From Phytohabitans rumicis (GTDB lineage: Bacteria; Actinomycetota; Actinomycetes; Mycobacteriales; Micromonosporaceae): a stretch of 64,000 nucleotides of DNA. The notes below the pieces were generated by a model. The model had not been told where the DNA came from and made no database searches. It saw nothing but the letters and a program-made list of their open reading frames with translations. Of the stretch, positions 45,215 to 53,992 are shown piece by piece. The position numbers were made by a program, and so were the translations under genes. The stretch lies in NCBI RefSeq assembly GCF_011764445.1, contig NZ_BLPG01000001.1:7271001-7335000 (forward strand). Reading direction: 5' to 3'. How positions within the stretch are numbered: position 1 is the stretch's first letter; each line of letters opens with the position of its first letter.

Positions 45215-45712
45215 GTGCATCATCGAGGCGTGGAGATCTCGACGGCGAGGGATGCTGGGGAGCACGAGCTGATCCTGGCTTTCGGCCGGTTGCAGGGGGC
45301 GGCCAACCGGCTGGAGTACGTCCTGGGGCGGGCGATCGAACAGGAGTGCGGCATCAGCCACCTGATGTACGAGGTGCTGTTGATTCTGGGGCGGGCCGGC
45401 GATCCCGGGCTGTCGATGCGGGCGATCAGCCAGGAGCAGGTGCTCACCACCGGCGGCGTGACGCGGCTGATCGACCGGATGGAGGCCGCCGGGCTGGTGG
45501 AACGCACCGAGGCACCCGGCGACCGGCGGGGCCGGCTCGTGCGGCTCACCGCTCTGGGCGAGCAGACGGTCGTGCACGTCTCCCGCGTGCACCTAGAGAA
45601 CATCCAGCGGTACTTCCTCGAACCACTGCCCACTGGTGATAGAAAGCGATTCATGGAGGATCTGCGGATTCTCAGCCACGCGGCGCGAGACATGCTGCCG
45701 CGCCTCCGCTGA
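45215..45712 (+). CDS. MarR-family regulator
   Basis: The 165-residue protein has the winged helix of MarR proteins (SMRAISQEQVLTTGGVTRLI, then the wing RTEAPGDRRGRLVRLTALGE). The start is uncertain: GTG 45215 gives the longest frame and GTG 45230 is possible. It precedes, in the same direction, an MBL-fold hydrolase gene, with a perfect palindrome between them that is the likely binding site. Confidence 0.8.
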   Translation: MHHRGVEISTARDAGEHELILAFGRLQGAANRLEYVLGRAIEQECGISHLMYEVLLILGRAGDPGLSMRAISQEQVLTTGGVTRLIDRMEAAGLVERTEAPGDRRGRLVRLTALGEQTVVHVSRVHLENIQRYFLEPLPTGDRKRFMEDLRILSHAARDMLPRLR

Positions 45713-45754
45713 GGTCTGCGATCCAGGTCACTTGGTCCAGCGACGGCACGGAAA

Positions 45755-45772
45755 TATCTGACCAGTCAGATA
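45755..45772. promoter_or_regulatory. Probable MarR operator
   Basis: TATCTGACCAGTCAGATA is a perfect inverted repeat (8-bp arms, 2-bp centre), 40 bp before the MBL-fold gene. Size and symmetry match MarR-dimer sites. Confidence 0.6.
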
Positions 45773-45813
45773 CTGTTCCGTCAGATGGTTTCGACAAATC
45801 GCGAGGAGGACCC

Positions 45814-46620
45814 ATGAGCACGCTCGACTTCACCATCGTCGACCTGGACTTCCCGGTCGGCAGCAAGAACAAGACTGCCACCCTGGTCACCGGCGCCAGC
45901 GACGCGCTGCTGGTCGACGCCGGCTTCACCCGCGCCGACGGCCACCGGCTCGTCGCCCAGATCCTCGACTCCGGCAAGCAGTTGACCACCCTGTTCGTCA
46001 GCCACGGCGACCCCGACTTCTACTTTGGCGCGGAGGTCGTGGCCGACGCCTTCCCCGACGCCACGGTCGTCGCCACCCCGCAGACCATCGAGCACATCAA
46101 CCACTCATACGAGGGCAAGCTCAAGGCCTGGGCCGCGCTCGGCGCCAACCTGCCCACCCGCCTGGTCGACCTCACCCCGCTCACCGGCGATCTCACCCTC
46201 GAAGGCCACCGGTTCGAGCTGCGCGGCGGCCCAGCAGCGCTGCCCGACCGGCACTACCTGTGGCAGGCCGAGCACCGCGCCATCCTCGGCGGCGTCGCGC
46301 TGTTCCAGCGCGAGCACGTGTGGGTCGCCGACACCGCCAAGCCCGAGCAGCGCGCCGCCTGGATCGCCCTGCTCGACCAGATGGCCGCCCTCGACCCGCT
46401 GCTCGTCGTGCCCGGCCACCGGCTGCCCGACACACCCGCCGACGCCACCGCCATCACCGCCACCCGCGAGTACCTGACGGCCTTCGAGGAAGAACTCGGT
46501 AAGACCGCCGACGGCGCCGCGCTCACCGCAGCGCTCGTCGCGCGGTACCCCGAGCACGGCATGCGGATCGCCGCGCAGATCGGCGCCAAGGTCGCCAAGG
46601 GCGAGATGGCCTGGGGCTGA
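45814..46620 (+). CDS. Metallo-beta-lactamase-fold hydrolase
   Basis: ATG 45814 follows GAGGAGG. The 268-residue protein is related to cytoplasmic MBL-fold hydrolases (FTIVDLDFPVGSKNKTATLV, LLVDAGFTRADGHRLV). The usual H-x-H-x-D-H is altered to SHGDPDFYFG, so one or more zinc-binding histidines are missing; the late VVPGHRLPD is retained. Catalysis may differ from that of standard MBL enzymes. It is followed 3 bp later by a SnoaL-like gene and preceded by a MarR gene. Confidence 0.7.
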   Translation: MSTLDFTIVDLDFPVGSKNKTATLVTGASDALLVDAGFTRADGHRLVAQILDSGKQLTTLFVSHGDPDFYFGAEVVADAFPDATVVATPQTIEHINHSYEGKLKAWAALGANLPTRLVDLTPLTGDLTLEGHRFELRGGPAALPDRHYLWQAEHRAILGGVALFQREHVWVADTAKPEQRAAWIALLDQMAALDPLLVVPGHRLPDTPADATAITATREYLTAFEEELGKTADGAALTAALVARYPEHGMRIAAQIGAKVAKGEMAWG

Positions 46621-46623
46621 GCG

Positions 46624-47043
46624 ATGACCGACTTCGCCATCTCCACCGCCTCCGCCGACGTGGTACGCCGCCAGTACCTCGCCTCCGCGACCAGCGACCT
46701 GGCAGCCCTGCGTGCCACCCTCGCCCCCGACGTGGAGTGGACCGAGATGGCCGGCTTCCCCCTCGCCGGCACCTACCGCACACCGGACGGCGTCACCACC
46801 AACGTCATGGCGAAGCTCGCCGCCGACTGGGACGACTGGACCGCCCACGACGACACCTACATCGTCGACGGCGAAAACGTCGCCGTCCTGGCCAGATACA
46901 CCGCCACCAACAAGGCCACCGGCAAGGCCATCGACGTCCGCGTCGCTCACCACTTCGTCGTCCGCGGCGGCCAGATCGTGCGCTTCGAACAGTTCGTCGA
47001 CACCGCCAAGGTCCGCGAAGCCATGGGAGAGCATCTCTCGTAG
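46624..47043 (+). CDS. SnoaL/NTF2-like protein
   Basis: The 139-residue product has the NTF2-like pattern: helix VVRRQYLASATSDLAALRAT, the DVEWTEMAGFPLAGTYRTPD strand, and VRVAHHFVVRGGQIVRFEQF. Such proteins are small cone-shaped enzymes or binding proteins. It lies in an operon with the MBL-fold gene (3 bp apart). Confidence 0.75.
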   Translation: MTDFAISTASADVVRRQYLASATSDLAALRATLAPDVEWTEMAGFPLAGTYRTPDGVTTNVMAKLAADWDDWTAHDDTYIVDGENVAVLARYTATNKATGKAIDVRVAHHFVVRGGQIVRFEQFVDTAKVREAMGEHLS

Positions 47044-47094
47044 GCGCCTGCACGCCCGGCGGCTTCTCCTGCTTGCTCCTACGGAGTCACGGCG

Positions 47095-47255
47095 TCAGCC
47101 TGGCCGAGCGTGCCAGCGGCCCAGGTCCGCCACTGCATCGAGGGTGGCCACCGCCCGTTCGAGCCGGTCGGCGAAGAAGTCGCGAGCGGGGTGGAGCGGG
47201 TGCAGGGACTCCGCGAACAGCACAATGTAGAGGCGGATGAGTTCGCGACGTCGTG
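47095..47255 (-). pseudogene. TetR-family C-terminal fragment
   Basis: The minus strand reads RRELIRLYIVLFAESLHPLH followed by PARDFFADRLERAVATLDAV and stops at 47095. This matches the ligand-domain end of TetR-like regulators. No N-terminal part remains, and the sequence upstream is the LacI remnant on the opposite strand. Confidence 0.5.
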
Positions 47256-47292
47256 AGAGCGGCGCGTCCAACGTCCCAGGCTCCCTCGCCGC

Positions 47293-47498
47293 CGACCCCA
47301 GTGACCGGCATCTGCGCCTTCAACGACGACGTGGCCATGGCCGTCCTGGCGGGCCTACGGCACCTCGGCCGGCAGGCGCCCCACGACATGGCGGTCATCG
47401 GCGTCGACGGCTTCGACGTCTTCACGCCGCAGGCCGCGCTGTCCCAGGACTCCAAGGCCGCACGGCGCAATTGGCTACGCCGCATCCTCGGCGCGTGA
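47293..47498 (+). pseudogene. LacI-family effector-domain fragment
   Basis: TGICAFNDDVAMAVLAGLRH then DMAVIGVDGFDVFTPQ is the conserved sugar-binding-domain core of LacI/GalR proteins. No HTH is present and the frame decays after about 47440. It is joined head-on to a TetR fragment. Confidence 0.6.
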
Positions 47499-47767
47499 CA
47501 TCGGCCATGGTTAGCGATCGGCGGGCGGGGCGGCACTCCGCCGGACGGCGAGCGTGGTCGCCAAACCGAGTCCCGCCTGTGGTGCGCTCCCGCTGCGGCC
47601 AAGGGAGAAGTGCCAGCTCGGCCGCGGCCATCACGGTCAGTTGTCGTCAGTGGAGGGTCAATAAGCGCGGCGATCGCCTGGATCAGCTGCTGCCGCTGGA
47701 CCGGACGCTGCGATGCCTGGATCATTTCCGGGCACCACAGCGGTGTTCTACCTATTCAGCCGACTCG

Positions 47768-50347
47768 TCAGATGTTCGAGCACGGTACGCCGTTGAGGTA
47801 GAAGACTGTCGGGGTGGGATTCTGGCCGGTGTTGCCGCCTTGGAATCCGACGCTGGTCGTGCCGCCGTTGCCCGGGATCGAGCCGCTGGCGCCTCGGGTC
47901 ACAGTGACCTGCTGGCCGGTCTGGGTCCAGGTGGCGTCCCAGCCGTTCGTCACGGACTGCCCCGCGGCCGGCCAGGTGAAGGTGAGTCTCCAGTTGTCGA
48001 TCGGGGTCGCCGCACGGTTGGTCATTGTGATGGCGGCGATGAAGCCGCCCTGCCAACTGTTGCTGACTTCGTAGTGCGCGGCGCAGGAGGCGTCGACCGG
48101 TGGTGGGACCGTCACGGTGATCGGTGATGTCGGCAACGACTCGTAGCCGTGGCTGTCCACGGAACGCACCTCGTAGCGGTAGCTCTCGCCGATCGTCAGG
48201 CCGCTGAGGTCCAGTTGAGTACCGGTTGGGTTGGCGATCAACGTGCTGCCGGTGGTGGTGAGCCGGTAGACCTTGTAGTTCGCGACCGGGTAGGTGCCCG
48301 CCGTCCCTGCCGGCCAGCGGAGCGTCGCCTTCCCGGTGGTGTTGCCCGATGTGTTGGAGGACAGGTTCGACACGGTCGGCGGCCCGGGTGGTCCGGGAAC
48401 TGTCGCGACGGCTCCGCCGCTGCCCGGTATCTGCAGCACGGTCAGGCTGTAGCGGCCGACCGTGATCGAGGAGGCCGAACCCTGGGTCGTGGAGGTGATG
48501 GCGCTGGCGTTGTTGGCGAAGGTGTGGACGGTCGGCGCGCCCGATGGGGAGAAGCCGCTATAGGTCAGGTTCACCGTGCGCGCGTTCGACGGGTCCTCGT
48601 TGACGATCAGTACGTTGAGCCCACCGTCGGTGCGTCGCACGGCGTGGACCTTGAGCAGGGGGTTGTCGGACTGGGCGGTGACCATCTTGTCGCCCGGCGA
48701 GCCGAGTTTGGAGAGCATCGCGATGCCGTAGTACGGCGCGAACGGGGTGTTCAGCGGGGGCTCGGTGACACCGCTGCCGTTGGTGCCGCTGGAGAAGATG
48801 CCGCCGTCGCCGTAGTCCTGTGCGCCGTTGATGATGCTCGGGGTGCCTGGACCGTTGTGCTGGTTCCACCAGTCGACGTTCGTGACGCCGTTCTCGAACC
48901 AGGTCATGTACATGTCGGCGGCGAACAGGGCGTTGGGCTGCACGTCCACGGCGACGTTGGAGTTGGTCTCGGTGACCATGATCGGCACGTTCGCCGGGTT
49001 CAATCCCGTGTACTGATGGATCTGGGCCTTGGCGGCGGAGACCATGCCCGCGATCTGGTTGGGGTAGTTGAGCATCGCGGCGATGTCCGGGTTGGGCGGG
49101 AAGCCGGCCGGGTACCAGTGGATGATGACGCAGTCCGTCTTCGCGCCGATCGCGCTGAGCACGGTCTCGTTCCACGGCCGTGGGTTCTGCGCGTTGGTGA
49201 CGCCGTCCGGCCAGTGTCCGGGCGTGGTCATCTGGATGCACACGCGGATGCTGGGGTCGACGGCTTTCATCGCGGCGATGAACTGCAGGGCGTTGGCGGC
49301 GTAGACGCTCGGGCCGCAGTTGTACGTCTGGTTCGGGTAGGTGCCCTTCGGGATCGGAGCGCCGGAGGCGGCCGTGCAGCGGCTGTCGGCTTCCCAGTTC
49401 GCCCCGTAGGTGCCGTTGCCAACGGTCTCGTTGCCGATCTCCCAGTACTTGATGCCGTAGTTGTTGGTCACGTTCGCGTGCCTGACCCAGCCAGCGGCCA
49501 GCTCCGGCGTCCCGGTGCCGTAGTTGACCGTGATGATCGGGTCGGCTCCTGTCGCCCGTGCGGTGGCCATGAACTCGCTGAAGGTGGTGCCTCCGGCCAC
49601 GTATCCGCCGTCCGCGACGTGGGTCTGCCAGTTGTAGATGTCGGAGTACGAGCCGCCTGGGTAGCGCAACGCCTTGAACCCCGCCGCTCGCAAGAGCCCG
49701 GGCATGTCCGGGTGGTTCATGTTGGGGTCGTAGACGGCGGTGTTCAACCCGACGCCGTTCGACGGGATCGGTCCGAGCCCCGCGGTGGCGTTCACGGTCA
49801 CCCCGACCGAGCCGTTCCCCGGCGGGGGCGTCGTGGTGGCGGTGGGCGTCGGGGTGGCGGTCGTGGACGGCGTTGGGCTGGTCGTGGTCGTGGGCCGAGC
49901 CGTCGGCGAACCGGTCGGGGTGGTGACGGCGCCGGTGCAGGCGGTTCCGTTCAGGCTGAAGGAAGCCGGCACGGGGTTGGACTGCTCCCACGTGCCGTTG
50001 AACCCGAAGCCGGCGGAGGCGCCGGTGGCGATGACGGCGTTGTACGACTGGTTGCTGACGGTCACGGTCGCGCCGGACGTCGTGGCGGTCGCGTTCCAGA
50101 CCTGGCCGATTGTTTGCCCCGCGCCGAAGGTCCAGACCAGCCGCCACCCGTTCACGGGGTCGCCCAGGTTGGTCACGGACACGTCAGCCCCGAAGCCGCC
50201 GGGCCACTGTGACGTCACCCTGTAGTCCACGCGGCACCCCTCCGCCGCATACGCGGCGGGAATCACCGCGACCGCGGTGGCCGCGCCGACCGCGGAGATC
50301 ACGCTCATCGACAGCAACGCCCGCCAGGCTCGAGGCATCGATTTCAT
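47768..50347 (-). CDS. Secreted CBM2 - arabinofuranosidase-like GH - FN3 - CBM2 protein
   Basis: ATG 50347 is the start because AAGGAGC precedes it and a signal peptide follows (ending AAYAA). The 859-residue protein has an N-terminal CBM2 (CRVDYRVTSQWPGGFGADVS), a TP-rich linker, a clan GH-A catalytic domain (GVGLNTAVYDPNMNHPDMPG; acid/base in KYWEIGNETVG; nucleophile in IMVTETNSNVAV), an FN3 domain (GPPTVSNLSSNTSG) and a C-terminal CBM2 (HYEVSNSWQGGFIAAITMTN). The catalytic part most resembles GH51-type alpha-L-arabinofuranosidases, but the exact family needs a profile search. CBM2 modules would tether it to cellulose or xylan. Three GAAAG(T/C)TTTC boxes lie before the gene. Confidence 0.75.
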   Translation of the reverse strand: MKSMPRAWRALLSMSVISAVGAATAVAVIPAAYAAEGCRVDYRVTSQWPGGFGADVSVTNLGDPVNGWRLVWTFGAGQTIGQVWNATATTSGATVTVSNQSYNAVIATGASAGFGFNGTWEQSNPVPASFSLNGTACTGAVTTPTGSPTARPTTTTSPTPSTTATPTPTATTTPPPGNGSVGVTVNATAGLGPIPSNGVGLNTAVYDPNMNHPDMPGLLRAAGFKALRYPGGSYSDIYNWQTHVADGGYVAGGTTFSEFMATARATGADPIITVNYGTGTPELAAGWVRHANVTNNYGIKYWEIGNETVGNGTYGANWEADSRCTAASGAPIPKGTYPNQTYNCGPSVYAANALQFIAAMKAVDPSIRVCIQMTTPGHWPDGVTNAQNPRPWNETVLSAIGAKTDCVIIHWYPAGFPPNPDIAAMLNYPNQIAGMVSAAKAQIHQYTGLNPANVPIMVTETNSNVAVDVQPNALFAADMYMTWFENGVTNVDWWNQHNGPGTPSIINGAQDYGDGGIFSSGTNGSGVTEPPLNTPFAPYYGIAMLSKLGSPGDKMVTAQSDNPLLKVHAVRRTDGGLNVLIVNEDPSNARTVNLTYSGFSPSGAPTVHTFANNASAITSTTQGSASSITVGRYSLTVLQIPGSGGAVATVPGPPGPPTVSNLSSNTSGNTTGKATLRWPAGTAGTYPVANYKVYRLTTTGSTLIANPTGTQLDLSGLTIGESYRYEVRSVDSHGYESLPTSPITVTVPPPVDASCAAHYEVSNSWQGGFIAAITMTNRAATPIDNWRLTFTWPAAGQSVTNGWDATWTQTGQQVTVTRGASGSIPGNGGTTSVGFQGGNTGQNPTPTVFYLNGVPCSNI

Positions 50348-50403
50348 GGGTTGCTCCTTCGGGCGCCGAGGGGTAGCACCGGTCAGCGCGGATCCATCAC
50401 CAA

Positions 50404-50508
50404 GAAAGTTTCGAGATCTGAGCGAAAGCTTTCCGACGATATCGCCTTGATTGGCGTCGGTCAATGGGCGTGGTGCGACACATCATCCTATTTGCCTGGA
50501 AAGTTTCC
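50404..50508 (-). promoter_or_regulatory. Three GAAAGTTTC-type palindromes upstream of the CBM2 hydrolase
   Basis: GAAAGTTTC (50404-50412), GAAAGCTTTC (50424-50433) and GGAAAGTTTCC (50498-50508) are spaced over 105 bp before the gene. Similar GAAAGTTTC/CGAAACTTTCG sites bind LacI-type regulators of hemicellulase genes in streptomycetes (known group). The box differs from the TGACCGCGCGGTCA operator of the GH93 genes. Confidence 0.55.
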
Positions 50509-50819
50509 AAAAAGAACCCGTCGAATATCGGCGTTCTCCAGGGTTCCTAGGTGGAGCGCCTGCCCCGGGCTATCGGCGGCCACAGAGAGGCGGGCCCGGG
50601 GCGGCGGTGTCGCGGATGATCCTGGCGTTGGCTGGGCCAGCGGCGCGGCCGTGGTGTCGTTGGGTGGCGATGGTGGCTGGGTCAGCCGGCCGCGAGGGCG
50701 TCGCTCGTCGGCGCGCTCACGCGCAGAGTGTCGACCGACGAATACATCAACAGTGGCGCAAGCGACGAGGCGGTACGCGACAGCATCGAGTATCTCCTGA
50801 CTCGTCACCTGCTCTACGT

Positions 50820-50993
50820 CAACACGTCCCCGCCGCCATCGCCAGCCGATTCGGCACCTCCGTCCGGAAACTCCACCTGCTCTACGAAAACGCTCCGGCG
50901 ACTTTCAGCCAGACCGTGATGAGGCTGCGCGCGCTTTGCGCCGAGGACCTGCTCCCGAACCCAGGGCCCGTCTCAAGTAGATGCGCTGTGTAG
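50820..50993 (+). pseudogene. AraC-family HTH fragment
   Basis: QHVPAAIASRFGTSVRKLHL then LYENAPATFSQTVMRLRA resembles the second half of an AraC/XylS DNA-binding domain. No sensor domain or start is present; the upstream 300 bp give only broken frames. Confidence 0.4.
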
Positions 50994-51640
50994 ACGCGCG
51001 AGCCCTGCGTCAGAGCATCGACGAGACCGTGGGCCTGCCGGTGCGCACGCTGGTCAACACCCACTTCCACGGCGACCACACGTACGGCAACGCCCTGTTC
51101 CGCGACACGACGATCGTCGGTCACGAGCGCTGCCGTGCCGGCATGCTCGCCGACACCGTGCTGGCCAATACGCCGCCGATCTGGCAGCCGACCCCCGACT
51201 GGGGCGCCCTGACGATCACGCCGCCAACGCTCACCTTTCACCCACCAGCTCACGTTGTGGCTGGAGGACCGCCCGGTGCGGCTGGAGCACATCGGCGTTT
51301 CCGCCCACACCGACAGCGACGTCGTGGTGTGGCTGCCCGACCGTGGTGTTTTGTTCACCGGAGACCTGGTGTTCAACGGCGGCACCCCGATGCTGGTCAG
51401 CGGCTCAGTCACCGGCTACCTGCAGGCGCTCGAACGCATCGAGGCGTTCGGCGCCCAGGTGTTGGTGCCCGGGCACGGCGAGCCGTGTGACGCGCGGGTA
51501 CTCGACCCGCTGCGCCGCTATACCAGATTCGTCCTCGCCGCCGCGAAGCAAGGACACGCCGCCGAACTGAGCCCTCTGCAGCCGATCTCCAGGACCTGGG
51601 CGCTGGCTGGCGAGGTGCCGCCGAGGGGGCGCAGCCACCA
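50994..51640 (+). pseudogene. MBL-fold metallo-hydrolase, 5'-truncated and frameshifted
   Basis: The sequence starts inside the domain (VDARALRQSIDETVGLPVRT) with the zinc-binding THFHGDHTYG intact. At about 51232 one surplus base changes the frame; it goes on LTLWLEDRPVRLEHIGVSAH, VLFTGDLVFNGGTPMLVSGS and VLVPGHGEPCD. The first 40-50 residues of the fold are missing and replaced by the AraC fragment. The zinc-site residues are complete, so it was an active enzyme before decay. Confidence 0.65.
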
Positions 51641-51831
51641 CTGCGTTGGCCACGACGCTCGTGGTCGCACGCAGGTCAATGCCGGCCAGATGCACGGTGG
51701 TGAGGGCGGTGGCTGGGATGGGCGTGGCTTAGGGCTGTCCGCCTCCGGCGTTGGACGGTGAGGGCGACCAGCAGGGGATCCTTGTCGCTACGCGCAGCCG
51801 GCGCGTCCGGGTTGTTCGTTGCTGACCGCCG

Positions 51832-52002
51832 TCACGTTCCCTCCCTTTGTTCGCTGCAATGGCCCTGGGCGTCGCAGAACGCGCCCTCCGGAATACTGAT
51901 GAGCGTGAGGGCGGACGGCGGGTCCTCGGAGTTCCCCTCGCTGGTCGCGATGAGGATGTCGTCGTCGGCAGACTTGGTGTGATGTGTGGTGTGCGCAGTC
52001 AT
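51832..52002 (-). CDS. Small 56-aa protein coupled to the DsbA-like gene
   Basis: Its ATG (52002) overlaps the stop of the DsbA-family gene by 4 bp. The product begins MTAHTTHHTKSADDDILIAT and ends with a two-cysteine tail (FCDAQGHCSEQREGT). It has histidine-rich and acidic segments, no membrane helix and no known domain. Tight coupling to a thiol oxidoreductase and the paired cysteines suggest a substrate or partner, or a leader-type peptide; this is inference. Confidence 0.5.
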   Translation of the reverse strand: MTAHTTHHTKSADDDILIATSEGNSEDPPSALTLISIPEGAFCDAQGHCSEQREGT

Positions 52003-52679
52003 GCGGACACGCCGAGCGTCTGCGCGATGGCGGCGGCGTAACCTCGGACGCTGGTAGCGCCGGCAACGGCGTGGGTGCCGTTGAAGACGGCGAACGGCAC
52101 GCCGGTGATGCCGAGCGCCGCGCCTGTGGCCCGTTCGGCGCGGACGGCCTGTGCGTAGGCGTCCCCGGACAGCACCGCGCGGGTCTCCTGGGCCGGAACT
52201 CCGGCGTCGGCGGCAACCTGGATCAGCACGTCCTGGTCAAAGGGGTTGACCAGGCCGGCGAAGTAGCCGCGCTGCAAAGTCGAGAACATCGGTGTGGCGA
52301 CGCCATGAGTGCGAGCGAGATGCAGAACCCGGTGGACGTCGAAGGTGTTCGCGGCAGGGCGGTCCAGGCTGTACGGCAGGCCCTCAGCCTTGGCCAGTTC
52401 GGCCATCTGCGACTCCATCTGGCGGGCGTGCTCGGTCGTACCTCCGTGTTTGGCGACGAATACTTCTGGGACCGGCACCGGTGTTGCGGCCATGTCCGGG
52501 TCCAGTTGGAAGGAACGCAGGACAACCCGTACCTGTCCGACCGCAGCGGTAGTGATGGCCTGCTCGAGCCGGTGCTTGCCGAGGTAGCACCAAGGGCACC
52601 CCAAATCGGTCCACACCTCGATGACCAGAGCGCGGCCGGTGTCCCGTGTCGAGGATCCAGGCGAGGTGGAAGTGGTCAT
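51999..52679 (-). CDS. DsbA-family (FrnE-like) oxidoreductase
   Basis: The start at ATG 52679 (MTTSTSPGSSTRDTGRALVI) is preferred over the longer frame from 52730 because it leaves a normal 226-residue protein. The thioredoxin fold has the active-site CPWC in WTDLGCPWCYLGKHRLEQA; the helical insertion and the cis-proline loop GITGVPFAVFN are intact. FrnE-like proteins are cytoplasmic disulfide oxidoreductases/isomerases. It lies downstream of an azoreductase on the same strand, but a terminator-like hairpin separates them. Confidence 0.82.
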   Translation of the reverse strand: MTTSTSPGSSTRDTGRALVIEVWTDLGCPWCYLGKHRLEQAITTAAVGQVRVVLRSFQLDPDMAATPVPVPEVFVAKHGGTTEHARQMESQMAELAKAEGLPYSLDRPAANTFDVHRVLHLARTHGVATPMFSTLQRGYFAGLVNPFDQDVLIQVAADAGVPAQETRAVLSGDAYAQAVRAERATGAALGITGVPFAVFNGTHAVAGATSVRGYAAAIAQTLGVSA

Positions 52680-52768
52680 GAAAATCTCATTCCTGTTCCG
52701 GGGAGTCTCTCCTGATTTGGTGTGGTTCACGTACTCGGCCGGGGGGCGAGTGCCGCGAGCCGATCGGT

Positions 52769-52813
52769 AAAGGCCCTCCGCCGCACCGGATGGCGTGGCG
52801 GAGGGGACCTTTT
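52769..52813 (-). terminator. Intrinsic terminator of the azoreductase gene
   Basis: AAAGGCCCTCCGCC (52769-52782) pairs with GGCGGAGGGGACCTTT (52797-52812) with one small bulge. It lies directly after the azoreductase stop (52819, minus strand). Confidence 0.65.
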
Positions 52814-52818
52814 GGCCG

Positions 52819-53457
52819 CTACCGGCCGGCCTGGAAGGCTTCCGCGAGCTTGCGGGCCTGCTCGTGGGAGTCCGCCAGGGAGGCCTCGTGCAGGGGCATG
52901 AATTGGGACATGTAGGGGACGACGGGGGCGAGGGTGAGTTCGGGAGTCAGGACGCTCACGTCGAGTCCTAACGTCTGCCGATGCCCCAGGACGGTTTCCA
53001 AGGTGGGGACCACATGGTCCATGCCGTGGTTGGGAGTGCCCGGGCCGTAGCCGCCGCCACGGGCGGAGATCACCAAGGCCGGACGTCCGGCAGCCGGCGG
53101 GCCGTCGGGAAGGCCCATCGTGGCCCCCACGACCATGACCTGGTCCAGCCATGCCTTGAACACCGAGGGCATCGAGTAGTTGTACATCGGCACCGTGAAC
53201 AGGAAGGCGCTTGCGCCGAGGAACTCCCCGACCAGTTCTTGCTGCATCTCCGCGGCCGCGGCCTGCTCCGGGTTGCGTCCGGCCTCGTCCGAACGTCGCG
53301 CCGCGATGCCGGCGGCACTCAGGTGCGGCACCGGAACGACGGCGAGGTCCCGGTGGACGACCGGCCCCCGCCACGAATCCCGGAAAGTCTGGGCGACCTG
53401 CCGGGACACCGAGTCGGCGCCGAGGGAAGAGGAATCGATGTGCAGTAGGTAAGACAT
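52819..53457 (-). CDS. FMN-dependent NADH-azoreductase (AzoR-like)
   Basis: ATG 53457 has GGAG eight bases before it. The 212-residue flavodoxin-like protein begins MSYLLHIDSSSLGADSVSRQ (phosphate loop for FMN) and contains FTVPMYNYSMPSVFKAWLDQ, the typical PMYN-x-S motif of AzoR. Family members reduce quinones and azo compounds with NAD(P)H, using FMN. It is divergent from an HxlR regulator, the usual arrangement for quinone- or aldehyde-responsive reductase genes. Confidence 0.82.
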   Translation of the reverse strand: MSYLLHIDSSSLGADSVSRQVAQTFRDSWRGPVVHRDLAVVPVPHLSAAGIAARRSDEAGRNPEQAAAAEMQQELVGEFLGASAFLFTVPMYNYSMPSVFKAWLDQVMVVGATMGLPDGPPAAGRPALVISARGGGYGPGTPNHGMDHVVPTLETVLGHRQTLGLDVSVLTPELTLAPVVPYMSQFMPLHEASLADSHEQARKLAEAFQAGR

Positions 53458-53554
53458 GAGGTGGCTCCAAAACTTATCTCTTGTGCGTAACGCCATCATG
53501 CGACAGCATGGAGACCTCTACAAAAAGGCACATTCGTGTCCGTACCGAAAGGGC

Positions 53555-53992
53555 ATGTGCGCCATGGACGCCGCTGCTGTACCCGCGACCGCGATGCCGG
53601 TGGGGCCGTGCGCTCGAATCCCGGCAGAGCACTCCGGCTTCATCCGCGAGATCCTCGACCGCGTCGGCGACAAGTGGACCCTGCTCGTGATCGCCACGCT
53701 GCAACGCGGGGTGCGGCGCTACTCCGATCTGCAACAGACCGTGCCAGGCATCTCCCAACGCATGCTCACCCTCACACTGCGACAGCTGGTGCACGACGGC
53801 CTGGTCACCCGAACCGCGTACGCCGAGGTGCCGCCACGCGTCGAGTACGCCCTCACGCCTCTGGGCATCAGCCTGCTCGACATCGTCGGTTCCGTGATCG
53901 ACTGGGCCTCGGCCCACCATGACCAGATCCGCGAAAACCGCACTCGCTTCGGTCACGGTCACGGTCCAACGAAACCGGCACCGACAGGCTGA
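53555..53992 (+). CDS. HxlR-family regulator
   Basis: The frame is open from 53456, but the family domain begins only at about 53600, so ATG 53555 (MCAMDAAAVPATAMPVGPCA) is chosen; ATG 53564 is also possible. The winged helix is FIREILDRVGDKWTLLVIAT, then GISQRMLTLTLRQLVHDGLV and YALTPLGISLLDIV. The N-terminal cysteines (about residues 2 and 18) could sense electrophiles, as in HypR/YodB-type relatives. It is divergent from the azoreductase and probably controls it. Confidence 0.8.
   Translation: MCAMDAAAVPATAMPVGPCARIPAEHSGFIREILDRVGDKWTLLVIATLQRGVRRYSDLQQTVPGISQRMLTLTLRQLVHDGLVTRTAYAEVPPRVEYALTPLGISLLDIVGSVIDWASAHHDQIRENRTRFGHGHGPTKPAPTG

Noticed and set aside
46105-47034. A 309-codon minus-strand frame opposite the MBL and SnoaL genes
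   Set aside because: Its glycine/valine/aspartate-rich repetitive translation is a shadow of two well-supported plus-strand genes.
48149-50212. A 687-codon plus-strand frame opposite the CBM2 hydrolase
   Set aside because: Antisense shadow of an obvious multidomain secreted enzyme; no domain in its own translation.
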